Source of the DNA: Saprospirales bacterium
GTDB taxonomy: Bacteria > Bacteroidota > Bacteroidia > Chitinophagales > Saprospiraceae
Length of the DNA stretch: 64,000 nt
Direction of reading: 5' to 3'
NCBI GenBank assembly: GCA_007695035.1
Contig: REEO01000075.1
Location: 21,333 to 85,332 of the forward strand
The notes under the pieces are model-generated. The model was given only the letters and a program-made list of their open reading frames with translations. It had not been told where the DNA came from and made no database searches. Positions 17,826 through 26,344 of the stretch are shown piece after piece; position 1 is the first letter of the stretch; each line of letters begins with the position of its first letter. The position numbers were made by a program, and so were the translations under genes.

Positions 17826-18467
17826 ATGATAAGGTGGTATTTTGGGTTCGCATTGCTGGTGCTGGCATTTTTGGCCGGTGCGTACATCACAAGAGAGTAC
17901 TTCAAAAGTGCTGAAAACAGAGTGGTGAACGAAACGGCTGTGGTAATAGCCGAGAAATTTACTGACGTCATGAAACTGGTGGCCGTTGAAGGTCATTTTA
18001 GCGAGATATACACCTACGAGGATTATGTAGGATGGAGTTGGTTTCCACTTCGGAAGAAAGCATTGGTCAGAGTGGATGCCAAAGTTTCGGCAGGTTTTGA
18101 CCTGGAATTCATGTGTCTGGTGATCGATGACGATTCCCGGACGGTATATCTCAGCCAACCTCCCCCTCCCTCTATACTCTCCATTGATCACAACTTACAA
18201 TACTATGACATAAGTCAGGGTGCATTCAACGTCTTTAGCGCATCGGATTACAACCACATCAATGCAAAGGCAAAAGAAAATATTTCCATCGCAGCCCTGA
18301 GTGATGGAACCCTATTGAAAAAGGCGAGTCTTCAGATGTATCACATAATAGACGGCCTGGAAAGCGGCCTCAACTCCATAGGTTGGAATCTTGAATTCAC
18401 CCCAATGGAACCCGCATTGGATGAATTTTACGGTCCTGAGCTGGTTTCTGTTCAGAGGGTTAATTGA
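17826..18467 (+). CDS. DUF4230 membrane-anchored protein
   Basis: A 213-aa protein with one N-terminal transmembrane helix (FGFALLVLAFLAGAYI) and an extracytoplasmic domain of the DUF4230 type (LVAVEGHFSEIYTYEDY and VRVDAKVSAGFDLEFM). The function of the family is unknown. It follows the DUF3108 gene by 149 nt on the same strand and converges on the erythromycin-esterase-like gene across a hairpin (18471-18506). Confidence 0.78.
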   Translation: MIRWYFGFALLVLAFLAGAYITREYFKSAENRVVNETAVVIAEKFTDVMKLVAVEGHFSEIYTYEDYVGWSWFPLRKKALVRVDAKVSAGFDLEFMCLVIDDDSRTVYLSQPPPPSILSIDHNLQYYDISQGAFNVFSASDYNHINAKAKENISIAALSDGTLLKKASLQMYHIIDGLESGLNSIGWNLEFTPMEPALDEFYGPELVSVQRVN

Positions 18468-18470
18468 TGG

Positions 18471-18506
18471 GGGTGGCTGGTGTGAGTAGTCTACTCCACC
18501 ACCTCC
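18471..18506. terminator. Hairpin between convergent genes, possible bidirectional terminator
   Basis: GAGTAG and CTACTC (18484-18489, 18491-18496) form a perfect palindrome around one base, extended outward by GTG/CAC and GGTGG/CCACC with small bulges. It spans the stop region of the minus-strand gene. There is no immediate T run, so a terminator role is tentative. Confidence 0.35.
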
Positions 18507-19828
18507 AGTTCATTTGTTTTCCTAATAAACCAGAATCCATCATACCGGTGTGCAATTCTGGTGGGGACGTAGTTTCCAGATTCCTGTCTTGGGTTATAGA
18601 CAACTCCGATGGCCCTGTGTCCGATGTATTCGCGCAGGGGCTGAAACTGTCGATCCTCTGAGTCGAAGACCATGGCAAACTCCTCTTTCGGCATTTGGCT
18701 GAGTAGGTGTTCGTATGTTCCAGAGGGCGATTCAGGGACATTCATTATTTGCATGGGGGAACCCCATTCTGATCCAGCATTAACGCGTCCGGTAAAAGTT
18801 CCAAACCCCAGAATAAAAACGTTTTCCTCACCCAGTTCTTCCCTGCTCAATTGTCCAATATTCACTTGTCCCTGCATGCGCATTATGGTTGTGTGCGAGG
18901 CGTCCCCCACATGGGTGTTGTGCGCCCATACAATTCCCCTTGAGTCGGGTCCGTATTTTTCTAGCAATCGCTGTGTGGTTTGCCAAAAGTGATTGACGCG
19001 GGCGTTCCAGGATCCACCTCTGTCGTTCGCTGCCAATCTCACGTGTTTTTCGGAGTTTTTGAGTACCAGGCCCTTTTGATGTAGCCTGAAAAACTCGTAA
19101 TCAGCCCAATTTCCTGCTGAATGGGCCCCGGATTCCAGTTTTTCCAATAGGGCTGCGAGATCTTCTTCGCAAGAGGAAGTCATTCCCCTGAAAACCATGC
19201 CTGCATAATCCCACTCATTGCCTTTGAATTCTTCGTAGCAAGCGAGCAATTCAGATACTTCAGAGGCGAGATCAGCTTGGAATCGCTCCACCAACAGATG
19301 CAATTTTTCCAGTGCTTCCCACTGGCCGTAAACATCGATGCCGTAGAAACCAACTTTTTCATCTTCAGGTCGGTCTTCATTGAATTCCCTCATCCATTCG
19401 GCCAGTTTTTCGACCTCGGTATTTCCCCACATCCACTCAGGCCATCTGTCAAAAGCGTGCAAGACTTCCGCTGCCGATCCGGCTGCACCCGGAAGGTCTT
19501 TTATGTATTTGTTGAGTTGAAAAATAGCGGCCCAATCTCCCTCTACTGCGATAAAATTAAATCCCTTCTCCTCTATCAGTTTTTTGGACAACATTGCGCG
19601 TCTGTTGTAGAATTCGGCTGTTCCGTGGCTTGCCTCTCCCATCAGGACGAGTCGCTTGCCGTCTGTTTGCCCAACTATCTTTTCGGCTGCCGCTCCATTG
19701 TCCGCGGCTGTTATTTTTTCCACCAGGTGTTCATAGAGTGGCATTTGACCCTCTTCAATATCCGGTTGGTGCTGTGCCTGGCAGCTGGTCCAGAGAAAAA
19801 TGGTCAAAATTAATGCGATTGGCTTCAT
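18491..19828 (-). CDS. Erythromycin-esterase-family lipoprotein
   Basis: A 445-aa protein with a lipoprotein signal (LWTSC, Cys16) and the Ere/succinoglycan-biosynthesis esterase fold. Conserved motifs are LVLMGEASHGTAEFYN (catalytic His), FIAVEGDWAA, a DRWPEWMWGNTEV segment, FYGIDVYGQ and IVWAHNTHVGDAS (second His). Authentic Ere enzymes open macrolide rings, but most members of this family have unknown substrates. The lipoprotein anchor places this one outside the cytoplasm. Macrolide resistance should not be assumed. Confidence 0.85.
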   Translation of the reverse strand: MKPIALILTIFLWTSCQAQHQPDIEEGQMPLYEHLVEKITAADNGAAAEKIVGQTDGKRLVLMGEASHGTAEFYNRRAMLSKKLIEEKGFNFIAVEGDWAAIFQLNKYIKDLPGAAGSAAEVLHAFDRWPEWMWGNTEVEKLAEWMREFNEDRPEDEKVGFYGIDVYGQWEALEKLHLLVERFQADLASEVSELLACYEEFKGNEWDYAGMVFRGMTSSCEEDLAALLEKLESGAHSAGNWADYEFFRLHQKGLVLKNSEKHVRLAANDRGGSWNARVNHFWQTTQRLLEKYGPDSRGIVWAHNTHVGDASHTTIMRMQGQVNIGQLSREELGEENVFILGFGTFTGRVNAGSEWGSPMQIMNVPESPSGTYEHLLSQMPKEEFAMVFDSEDRQFQPLREYIGHRAIGVVYNPRQESGNYVPTRIAHRYDGFWFIRKTNELEVVE

Positions 19829-20077
19829 GTTGTTGGATTATGCTTTTTTGAGTTTCCCGGGATTTTCCAAATCAATAACGGCTCCTATCAAAACCACAAG
19901 ATACGAAAGGGCGGATTAATGGCAAAATGGGAATAGGCTAGGGCCTTTGGTAGGATATTGATCTCTGTACCTGTTTTAATTGCCCATTGCCACCTTTTGC
20001 CACTAGTGGTTTGTACCGAATCTAAAATTACTGACAAAAAAATGTTCAAACTATTCATTCATAAGAAATAATAGATA

Positions 20078-20085
20078 TAATTTTG
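20078..20085 (+). promoter_or_regulatory. -7 box for glnN (TAATTTTG)
   Basis: TAATTTTG fits TAnnTTTG. Transcription from here would give a leader of about 60 nt that includes the hairpin at 20103-20117. No TTG lies at the expected upstream spacing. Confidence 0.4.
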
Positions 20086-20102
20086 CAAATGTTTTCAAAC
20101 AA

Positions 20103-20127
20103 GCCCGTGATGCGGGTGGGATTTTTT
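20103..20127 (+). promoter_or_regulatory. Terminator-like hairpin in the glnN leader
   Basis: GCCCG and CGGGT (5 bp including one G-U) enclose TGATG. After GGGA a run of six T follows. The structure lies between the predicted transcription start and the ATG at 20150, so it could attenuate transcription. The stem is short. Confidence 0.3.
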
Positions 20128-20149
20128 AACCAATAAGCCAAACAAAGCG

Positions 20150-22342
20150 ATGACCTATTCCAGATTTACTGCGCTTGAACAAATTGCAGCACGCAACTCC
20201 CATTTCAACGAAGTGTTGGATGTTCCCGGCAAGAGGATATCTGAATTTTACGGACAGAATGTCTTTAACGAGCAGACCATCAAAAAATACCTGACCCGGG
20301 ATTTGTATGAAGAGTTGAGCAATACGATACACGGTGGTGAGGAATTGGATCAATCGCAGTTGAGGATAATTGCCAATGCGATGAAGAAGTGGGCCATGGA
20401 TAAGGGGGCTACGCATTACGCTCATTGGTTTCAGCCACTCACCGGGAAGACAGCCGAAAAGCACGATTCGTTTTTCACCCTGGACAGCAACGACAATCCC
20501 ATTGAAGAGTTCAGCGTGAATGCGCTGACTCAGCAGGAACCAGATGGGTCCAGTTTTCCAGGAGGAGGTCTTCGCTCTACTTTTGAAGCCAGGGGATACA
20601 CAGCCTGGGATCCCACCTCACCCGCATTTATTTTGGAAGTTGGCATGGGGAAGACACTCTGCATACCGACGATATTCGTCACATACAGTGGAGATTCGAT
20701 GGACTATAAGTTGCCCCTTTTGAAATCTGCTTCTTTTCTCGAGAACGCGGCCAAAGAGGTTTGCCAGTACTTTGATCCCAATATCACCTCCGTTAAGACC
20801 ACTTTGGGATGGGAACAGGAGTACTTCCTGGTGGATGAAGCTACCTTTTTTGCTCGACCTGACCTGATCCTCTGCGGAAGAACGCTGGTTGGAAAATACG
20901 CGGCCAAGGGGCAGCAGCTCGACGATCACTACTTTGGTTCGATACCAGAGCGTGTATATAAATACATGCGGGATTTGGAAAATGAATGCCACAAACTCGG
21001 CATTCCGGTGAGAACCCGTCACAACGAGGTAGGGCCGGGCCAGTACGAGCTTGCTCCCATGTATGAAGAGGTAAATGTGGCTGTGGATCACAACCAGTTG
21101 CTCATGGACCTGATGGACCGGGTAGCGAGAAAGCACAAATTGCGCGTGTTGTTGCACGAAAAGCCTTTTGAAGGTGTCAATGGTTCAGGTAAACACAACA
21201 ACTGGTCCATGTCCACCAATACGGGGAAAAATTTGCTCTCACCGGGGAAAAAGCCGGGGCGCAATCTCCGTTTTCTCACCTTTTTTGTCTCGACCATCAG
21301 AGCCGTTTGGGAACATGCAGATCTTCTGCGCGCCAGTGTAGCATCCGCAGGAAATGACCACAGGTTGGGCGCCAATGAAGCCCCGCCGGCCATTGTTTCG
21401 GTTTTCATTGGCTCCACTTTGAAGAAAGTGCTTGACAATATTGAAAACGACATTGAAGCCGATGAGAAGGGTGTGCAAACGGTACTCAACCTGTTGAAAA
21501 AGGTACCCAATCTCGAATTGGACAATACGGACCGTAACAGAACCTCGCCTTTTGCCTTTACGGGCAATAAGTTTGAGGTGAGAATGGTCGGTTCCACAAG
21601 AAATTGCGCGGCACCTATGACCGTACTTAATACCATCGTGGGTAATCAACTCAATAAGTTCCGGCAAGCCGTGGACGGAGCGGTAGAAGAGGGAAAGGAC
21701 AGAGATTCTGCCATCCTGCAGGAAATCAAGAAGTACATCCGTGAGAGCAGACCCATACTGTTTGAAGGAGATGGATACAGCGATGAGTGGAAAGAGGAGG
21801 CGCGAAAAAGGGGATTGAATGATCTCGAATCCACTCCTGATGCATTGCCCGTTTACACCCGACCGTCCACGGTCTCCCTTTTTGAGGAAAACAATATCCT
21901 CACCGAAAGGGAATTGAACGCCCACCAGGAGGTAATGCTCGAAAACTACAGCCTCAATCTCCAGATAGAATCCAGGGCTCTGGGCGAAATGATCTACAAT
22001 CAAATTCTACCCGCTGCGCTAAAATACCAAACTGCGGTCGCGGATAACTACAAAAGTCTGACGAAAATGGGTATCGACGGAGAGCAATTGACTGCTCAGC
22101 GGGATATTTTAGAGCGACTCAATAACTGCATCCAAAAAGTAGCCCGGGAAGTTAAGGATATGACCGAAAAAAGACGATCGGCCAACCGGATTGATGACCC
22201 TAAATTGAGGGCTGAGGCCTATTGTAGGGAAGTGAAACCACTTTTGAACTCAATTCGCATATGCTCCGACAGGTTGGAATACCTCATTGATGACAAAGAA
22301 TGGCCGCTCGCCAAATACCGGGAGTTGATGTTTATTAAGTAG
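20150..22342 (+). CDS. glnN: Type III glutamine synthetase
   Basis: GSIII makes glutamine from glutamate, ammonia and ATP, the main ammonia-assimilation step in many Bacteroidota. The 730-aa length is diagnostic (GSI is about 470 aa). Active-site motifs are GWEQEYFLVD (glutamate/metal), NEVGPGQYELAPM, DHNQLLMDLM, GVNGSGKHNNWSM (ATP/metal) and RNRTSPFAFTGNKFEVR. The enzyme is cytoplasmic and forms double-ring oligomers. No glnB/amtB or regulator adjoins it. A hairpin with a T run in its leader suggests possible control by premature termination. Confidence 0.96.
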   Translation: MTYSRFTALEQIAARNSHFNEVLDVPGKRISEFYGQNVFNEQTIKKYLTRDLYEELSNTIHGGEELDQSQLRIIANAMKKWAMDKGATHYAHWFQPLTGKTAEKHDSFFTLDSNDNPIEEFSVNALTQQEPDGSSFPGGGLRSTFEARGYTAWDPTSPAFILEVGMGKTLCIPTIFVTYSGDSMDYKLPLLKSASFLENAAKEVCQYFDPNITSVKTTLGWEQEYFLVDEATFFARPDLILCGRTLVGKYAAKGQQLDDHYFGSIPERVYKYMRDLENECHKLGIPVRTRHNEVGPGQYELAPMYEEVNVAVDHNQLLMDLMDRVARKHKLRVLLHEKPFEGVNGSGKHNNWSMSTNTGKNLLSPGKKPGRNLRFLTFFVSTIRAVWEHADLLRASVASAGNDHRLGANEAPPAIVSVFIGSTLKKVLDNIENDIEADEKGVQTVLNLLKKVPNLELDNTDRNRTSPFAFTGNKFEVRMVGSTRNCAAPMTVLNTIVGNQLNKFRQAVDGAVEEGKDRDSAILQEIKKYIRESRPILFEGDGYSDEWKEEARKRGLNDLESTPDALPVYTRPSTVSLFEENNILTERELNAHQEVMLENYSLNLQIESRALGEMIYNQILPAALKYQTAVADNYKSLTKMGIDGEQLTAQRDILERLNNCIQKVAREVKDMTEKRRSANRIDDPKLRAEAYCREVKPLLNSIRICSDRLEYLIDDKEWPLAKYRELMFIK

Positions 22343-22562
22343 CCTCCGAAATACCGTAACTATCCCGGCTTTGCAGTTGTGGAAAATCCTGGTATTTATT
22401 CTGTGCGGGAGTTGTCAGAGTAGTGACCCGGTAGGAAAAATGGGTTTCAACAGAAGTAATTTATAAAAGAGTCCCTTTTTTGTGTTTTGAACAAAGGAGT
22501 TCATAACCGACCGGCACTTGGGGCTTCTTTTAGCTGAAAAAGAGGATTAATGGCATGTGTAT

Positions 22563-25202
22563 TTAATCATTGAGTAATTGTTGGAGCTCCCGGATTTTCA
22601 ACATACATTCTACGGGGGTCATGGAATTAATATCCATTCCCTGCAGTTTTTCTGCCACTTTTTCACTTTGCGGATTGGATATTTCAAAAAGGCTCATTTG
22701 AACTCCGTCCTGTGAGGATTTTTCCCTGGATGGGGTAGGGACCTTAGCCTTTTCTTCATCGGGTTGGTTGATGGATTTTTGTTCCAATTCCTGTAGGATG
22801 TTTCCAGCCCTATTGATAACCTCCGTCGGCATGCCAGACATAGCAGCTACATGTATTCCAAAACTGTGGTTGGATCCCCCCTTAACGAGCTTTCGCAGAA
22901 AGATTACCTTGTTGCCCGCCTGTCTTGTGGAGACGTGGTAATTTTTGATCCGGCTAAAGGATTTTTCAAGTTCATTGAGTTCGTGGTAGTGGGTTGCAAA
23001 GAGTGTTTTTGGTCTCAGGTTGTTCACTTCATGCAAAAATTCAGCGATGGACCAGGCGATGCTGATGCCGTCGTAAGTAGAGGTGCCCCTTCCTATTTCA
23101 TCCAGCAAAATAAGACTTCTGTCTGACAGATTGTTGAGTATGGAGGCTGTTTCATTCATCTCCACCATGAATGTGGATTCTCCTGAAGAGATGTTATCCG
23201 AGGCTCCCACGCGGGTGAAAATTTTGTCAATAAGCCCTATTTTGGCTTCATCAGCGGGCACAAAACAGCCCATTTGCGCCATGAGGCAGATCAGGGCCGT
23301 TTGCCTGAGAATGGCTGATTTACCCGACATGTTGGGGCCCGTAATCATGAGGATTTGATGCTCCTCAGTATCCAGATTAACATCGTTGGGAATGTAGGCC
23401 TGTCCGGGGGGCATTTCTCTCTCAATAACCGGATGCCGCCCTCCCTTAATGGTTATACCGAAGCCTTCGTTGACTTCAGGTTTGCGGTACTGGTATTCGG
23501 CGGATACCAGGGAGAAAGAGATTAAGCAATCCAGTGTTGCCAGCAATTTGGCGTTGTTTTGAATGGGTTCCACATAGATTTGGAGGTCTTCCATCAGTTT
23601 TTCATAGAGTTTTTCCTCCAGTATGCTAATTTGGTCTTCTGCAGTTAGGATGCGGGTTTCCAGGTCTTTAAGGTCTTCGGTAATATACCGCTCAGAATTG
23701 GTGAGAGTCTGTTTTCGGACCCACTCGTCCGGCACCATTCCCTTGTTTTTGTATTTGTTGGTCACCTCCAGATAGTAACCGAAGACATTATTAAAGCCAA
23801 TCTTAAGATTTTGTATGCCTGTTCTGGCAGCTTCCTTTTCTTGAATTTCCAGTAGCAATTCCTTGCTGTTTCGAATGGTATCCCGCCATTCGTCCAGCTC
23901 TTCGTGGTATCCGTCCTTGATAACGGGACCTTTTCCAAATACAGCAGGTGCATCTTCTCTAATTTGTTGTTTGAGAATGTGCTGAAGGTCCTCGCAAGGG
24001 GTGAGTTGATCACCAATTAACTTCAAAGCCCCGGGACAATCCGTTTTCAGTAAATCAGCAATGGGTTGGATAGACTCCATGGCGATTCTGAGTTGTAACA
24101 ATTCCCTGGGACTGATGCGCTGAAGGGTAATTTTTGAGACCAGTCTTTCAAGGTCGCCCATTTTTTTTAGGTGGTTGAGCAATTCGTCCAGTACCTCATG
24201 GTTTTTTAACAAATAGTCCACTGCTTCCAGCCTACCCTGAATTTTTTTTGGTGTGGTCAGCGGAAGGACAACCCATTTTTTCAAAAGGCGGGCCCCCATT
24301 GGACTCGTAGTGCGATCGATTATATTGAGCAAAGACTGGCCGGTAGGGTGGAGGCTGTCGATGAGTTCGAGATTCCGAATGGTGAACTTGTCCAACCAAA
24401 GATACTGGCCAGAGAAGAGCCTGCTGATTTTTTGGATGTGGTTCAGCCTGTTGTTTTCGGTGTTGTGCAGATATTCGAGAATGATTCCGGCTGCAATCTG
24501 TGCCTGTTTCATTCCCTCTATTCCGAATCCCTTTAGAGAACTCACGTTAAAGTGGCGGTGTAATTTTTCCTCTGCATAATCAATGGAGAACATCCAGTCA
24601 TCCATCGCATAGGTGTGAAATTCATCGCCCAACCACTCCTCGATGGTGGCTTTATGCGAGCGGGAGTGGAGTATTTCGGAAGGTTGAAAACTCTGGAGGT
24701 ATTTTTCAGTCTGAAATTTATCCCCCTCGGTCACAAAAAATTCTCCAGTAGAAATATCCAAAAAGGCGAGTCCGGTTTGGTATTCTTTTTCGGTGAATAT
24801 GGCGCAGAGGTAGTTGTTGTTGTTTTGGTTGAGCAGGCTGTCATTAATAGTGACACCGGGTGTGACTACCTCAGTGACCCCGCGTTTGACAATTTTCTTA
24901 TGGGGTGATGGCTTTTCCAATTGGTCGCAAACGGCCACACGGTACCCGGCCTTTACCAGTTTGGGCAAATAGGTCTCCATGGAGTGATGAGGGAAACCCG
25001 CAAGTTCTATTTTGCTGCCACCGTTGTTTCGGTTGGTTAGAATGATACCAAGAATTTTGGAGGCAATGACTGCATCCTCGCCAAATGTCTCGTAAAAATC
25101 CCCCACTCTGAAGAGTAAAATGGCATCGGGGTACTTCGCTTTCATTTGGAAGTACTGCTTCATCAGGGGTGTTTGCTTCCCGCTCTTGCTTTTGGTGGCC
25201 AA
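22563..25202 (-). CDS. mutS: DNA mismatch repair protein MutS
   Basis: MutS recognises mismatches and starts repair with MutL. The mismatch-binding Phe-x-Glu lies in VGDFYETFGEDA. The ATPase domain has Walker A (TGPNMSGKSAILRQT), the STFMVEM loop, Walker B (LILLDEIGRGTSTYDG) and the FATHYHEL switch. I place the start at the TTG at 25202 (about 879 aa). The conserved TPLMKQY motif begins upstream of the first ATG (25163), which is therefore too late. An earlier in-frame TTG at 25241 overlaps the promoter -7 box and cannot be translated from that promoter. The C-terminus has the usual dimerisation tail. Confidence 0.95.
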   Translation of the reverse strand: MATKSKSGKQTPLMKQYFQMKAKYPDAILLFRVGDFYETFGEDAVIASKILGIILTNRNNGGSKIELAGFPHHSMETYLPKLVKAGYRVAVCDQLEKPSPHKKIVKRGVTEVVTPGVTINDSLLNQNNNNYLCAIFTEKEYQTGLAFLDISTGEFFVTEGDKFQTEKYLQSFQPSEILHSRSHKATIEEWLGDEFHTYAMDDWMFSIDYAEEKLHRHFNVSSLKGFGIEGMKQAQIAAGIILEYLHNTENNRLNHIQKISRLFSGQYLWLDKFTIRNLELIDSLHPTGQSLLNIIDRTTSPMGARLLKKWVVLPLTTPKKIQGRLEAVDYLLKNHEVLDELLNHLKKMGDLERLVSKITLQRISPRELLQLRIAMESIQPIADLLKTDCPGALKLIGDQLTPCEDLQHILKQQIREDAPAVFGKGPVIKDGYHEELDEWRDTIRNSKELLLEIQEKEAARTGIQNLKIGFNNVFGYYLEVTNKYKNKGMVPDEWVRKQTLTNSERYITEDLKDLETRILTAEDQISILEEKLYEKLMEDLQIYVEPIQNNAKLLATLDCLISFSLVSAEYQYRKPEVNEGFGITIKGGRHPVIEREMPPGQAYIPNDVNLDTEEHQILMITGPNMSGKSAILRQTALICLMAQMGCFVPADEAKIGLIDKIFTRVGASDNISSGESTFMVEMNETASILNNLSDRSLILLDEIGRGTSTYDGISIAWSIAEFLHEVNNLRPKTLFATHYHELNELEKSFSRIKNYHVSTRQAGNKVIFLRKLVKGGSNHSFGIHVAAMSGMPTEVINRAGNILQELEQKSINQPDEEKAKVPTPSREKSSQDGVQMSLFEISNPQSEKVAEKLQGMDINSMTPVECMLKIRELQQLLND

Positions 25203-25238
25203 GGTGATTGGTGGTTTTGTATGAAAAAAAATCTTATA

Positions 25239-25269
25239 CAAAAATACTACATGTGTTTGAATTGTCCAA
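25239..25269 (-). promoter_or_regulatory. mutS promoter (TTG-N20-TATTTTTG)
   Basis: On the minus strand TTG (25269-25267) precedes TATTTTTG (25246-25239) by exactly 20 nt. The predicted start near 25233 leaves a leader of about 30 nt before the TTG start codon at 25202. Confidence 0.65.
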
Positions 25270-25479
25270 TTCTTAATTTCTCCCCGGCAGCTTTTTGTAT
25301 TGGAGTTTATGGCATTTAATGGTTGCAGGTGTGGAAAAATTCCTTGATCAAATAGAAGTTGGGAAAATTTTCAGAGCCCGCCTCCGGTTAATGTTTTCAA
25401 AGTTTGTTGTGAAAAATCGGAAAAAAAGTAACTAGAGCTTATTGCTTGTTGCGATATTTGCGCGGAAAAACTTAGGAAT

Positions 25480-25941
25480 ATGGACAAATTAAGTACACGA
25501 GATAGAGAAAAACTCATCGATGCCATTCCATTGATTACAGCTTATGTGGCTTTTGCGGACGGCAGATTGGACGCCGTGGAAGTTGATACAGCGAGAAGGC
25601 TGGCTACATTGAAAAAGCACAGGAAGGACCTTTCGCAGAGCGTGAGAAAATACTACGAAGAGGTTATCAACAGCTTTGATGATCGCTTTGAGAAATTGGT
25701 GGGAACACTTCCTGATGAGGAAGAGCCTCGAATGGATGTTTTGGAAAGTAAGTTGCGGAGCCTCAATGCTGTTTTGGAAAAACTGGATCCATTGCATGCC
25801 TATGAGCTGTACAAAACTTTCAAGAGTTATGCAAAACGTGTGGCCAAATCCGAGGGATCTTTTCTTGGTATGGGTGGAGTAGGTCCTAAACAAGACAAAG
25901 CAGCGCAACTTGAAATGCTTTCTGACCCGGATTCGATTTAA
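25480..25941 (+). CDS. TerB-like protein
   Basis: A 153-aa cytoplasmic, mostly helical protein. The N-terminal segment ITAYVAFADGRLDAVEVDTARRL matches the TerB-like pattern, in which an acidic cluster after 'A-ADG' can bind metal. No signal peptide or membrane segment is present. TerB-like proteins are not always involved in tellurite resistance, and no ter genes adjoin this one. It precedes secDF by 403 nt; a structured 3' region separates them. Function unknown. Confidence 0.65.
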   Translation: MDKLSTRDREKLIDAIPLITAYVAFADGRLDAVEVDTARRLATLKKHRKDLSQSVRKYYEEVINSFDDRFEKLVGTLPDEEEPRMDVLESKLRSLNAVLEKLDPLHAYELYKTFKSYAKRVAKSEGSFLGMGGVGPKQDKAAQLEMLSDPDSI

Positions 25942-25944
25942 ATC

Positions 25945-26049
25945 GAGAGTTAGACAAATGGGTTCAGAATCATTTTTCAGTGAAATCAATTATACCGTCC
26001 CGAAATGACTGCCGTCGGTGACTAACTCTCATGCTGGCGAGTTTTTTTT
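25945..26049 (+). ncRNA. Structured 3' UTR or candidate small RNA
   Basis: GAGAGTTAG (25945-25953) is the exact reverse complement of CTAACTCTC (26022-26030). A second pair, TCATTT/AAATGA, is nested inside. Eleven nucleotides downstream is a run of eight T. The structure starts 3 nt after the TerB-like stop codon. It may be a long terminator or a processed 3' UTR RNA. Confidence 0.35.
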
Positions 26050-26297
26050 GCAAAAGGTTGTTGCTGGAGACCTTTAGTCGAAAAAATGGCCGAAAAATGA
26101 TAGCTAAGGCTATTCCGGCATCCAATAATTTGCCACTCATTTATGTTTTATTAGGCCGTAATATATTGATAAAAATTGCGGACAATTTGCTATTAGCCAG
26201 TGTTTTAGCTCTAAGCTGTTGAGCGAAAATAAGATATGTACAAAAGGGAGCACAGAAAGACTGGACCATATCGCTTCAAATATATTAGGTATTTGCC

Positions 26298-26305
26298 TAT
26301 CTTTG
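26298..26305 (+). promoter_or_regulatory. -7 box for secDF (TATCTTTG)
   Basis: TATCTTTG fits TAnnTTTG and lies 39 nt before the secDF start codon. The leader would carry a GTTTTT-TG-AAAAAC hairpin. No clear -33 element is seen. Confidence 0.45.
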
Positions 26306-26344
26306 TGGCGTTTTTTGAAAAACACTCATAATTAGGTTTTTAAC

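Larger units (their letters stand above)
19829..20149. other. Divergent intergenic region and glnN leader
   Basis: This 321-bp gap between the esterase-like gene and glnN contains the glnN -7 box (20078-20085) and a short leader hairpin followed by a T run (20103-20127). I found no convincing promoter for the minus-strand gene and no ORF. Confidence 0.5.
25942..26344. other. Intergenic region with structured 3' UTR and secDF promoter
   Basis: This 403-bp gap starts with a nested inverted-repeat structure (25945-26030) followed by a T run (26042-26049). It ends with a -7 box and a short GTTTTT/AAAAAC hairpin just before secDF. I see no supported ORF. Confidence 0.5.

Noticed and set aside
18491..19828. 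Macrolide resistance gene.
   Set aside because: The erythromycin-esterase fold is broad and this member is a lipoprotein; the name alone does not support resistance.
22371..22466. About 30-codon frame after glnN with a lipoprotein-like start (ILCGSCQSS) and TTG start.
   Set aside because: Very short, non-ATG start, weak lipobox and no promoter; not distinguishable from chance.
25480..25941. Tellurite resistance determinant.
   Set aside because: Only a TerB-like domain is seen; no terC, terD or terZ neighbours.
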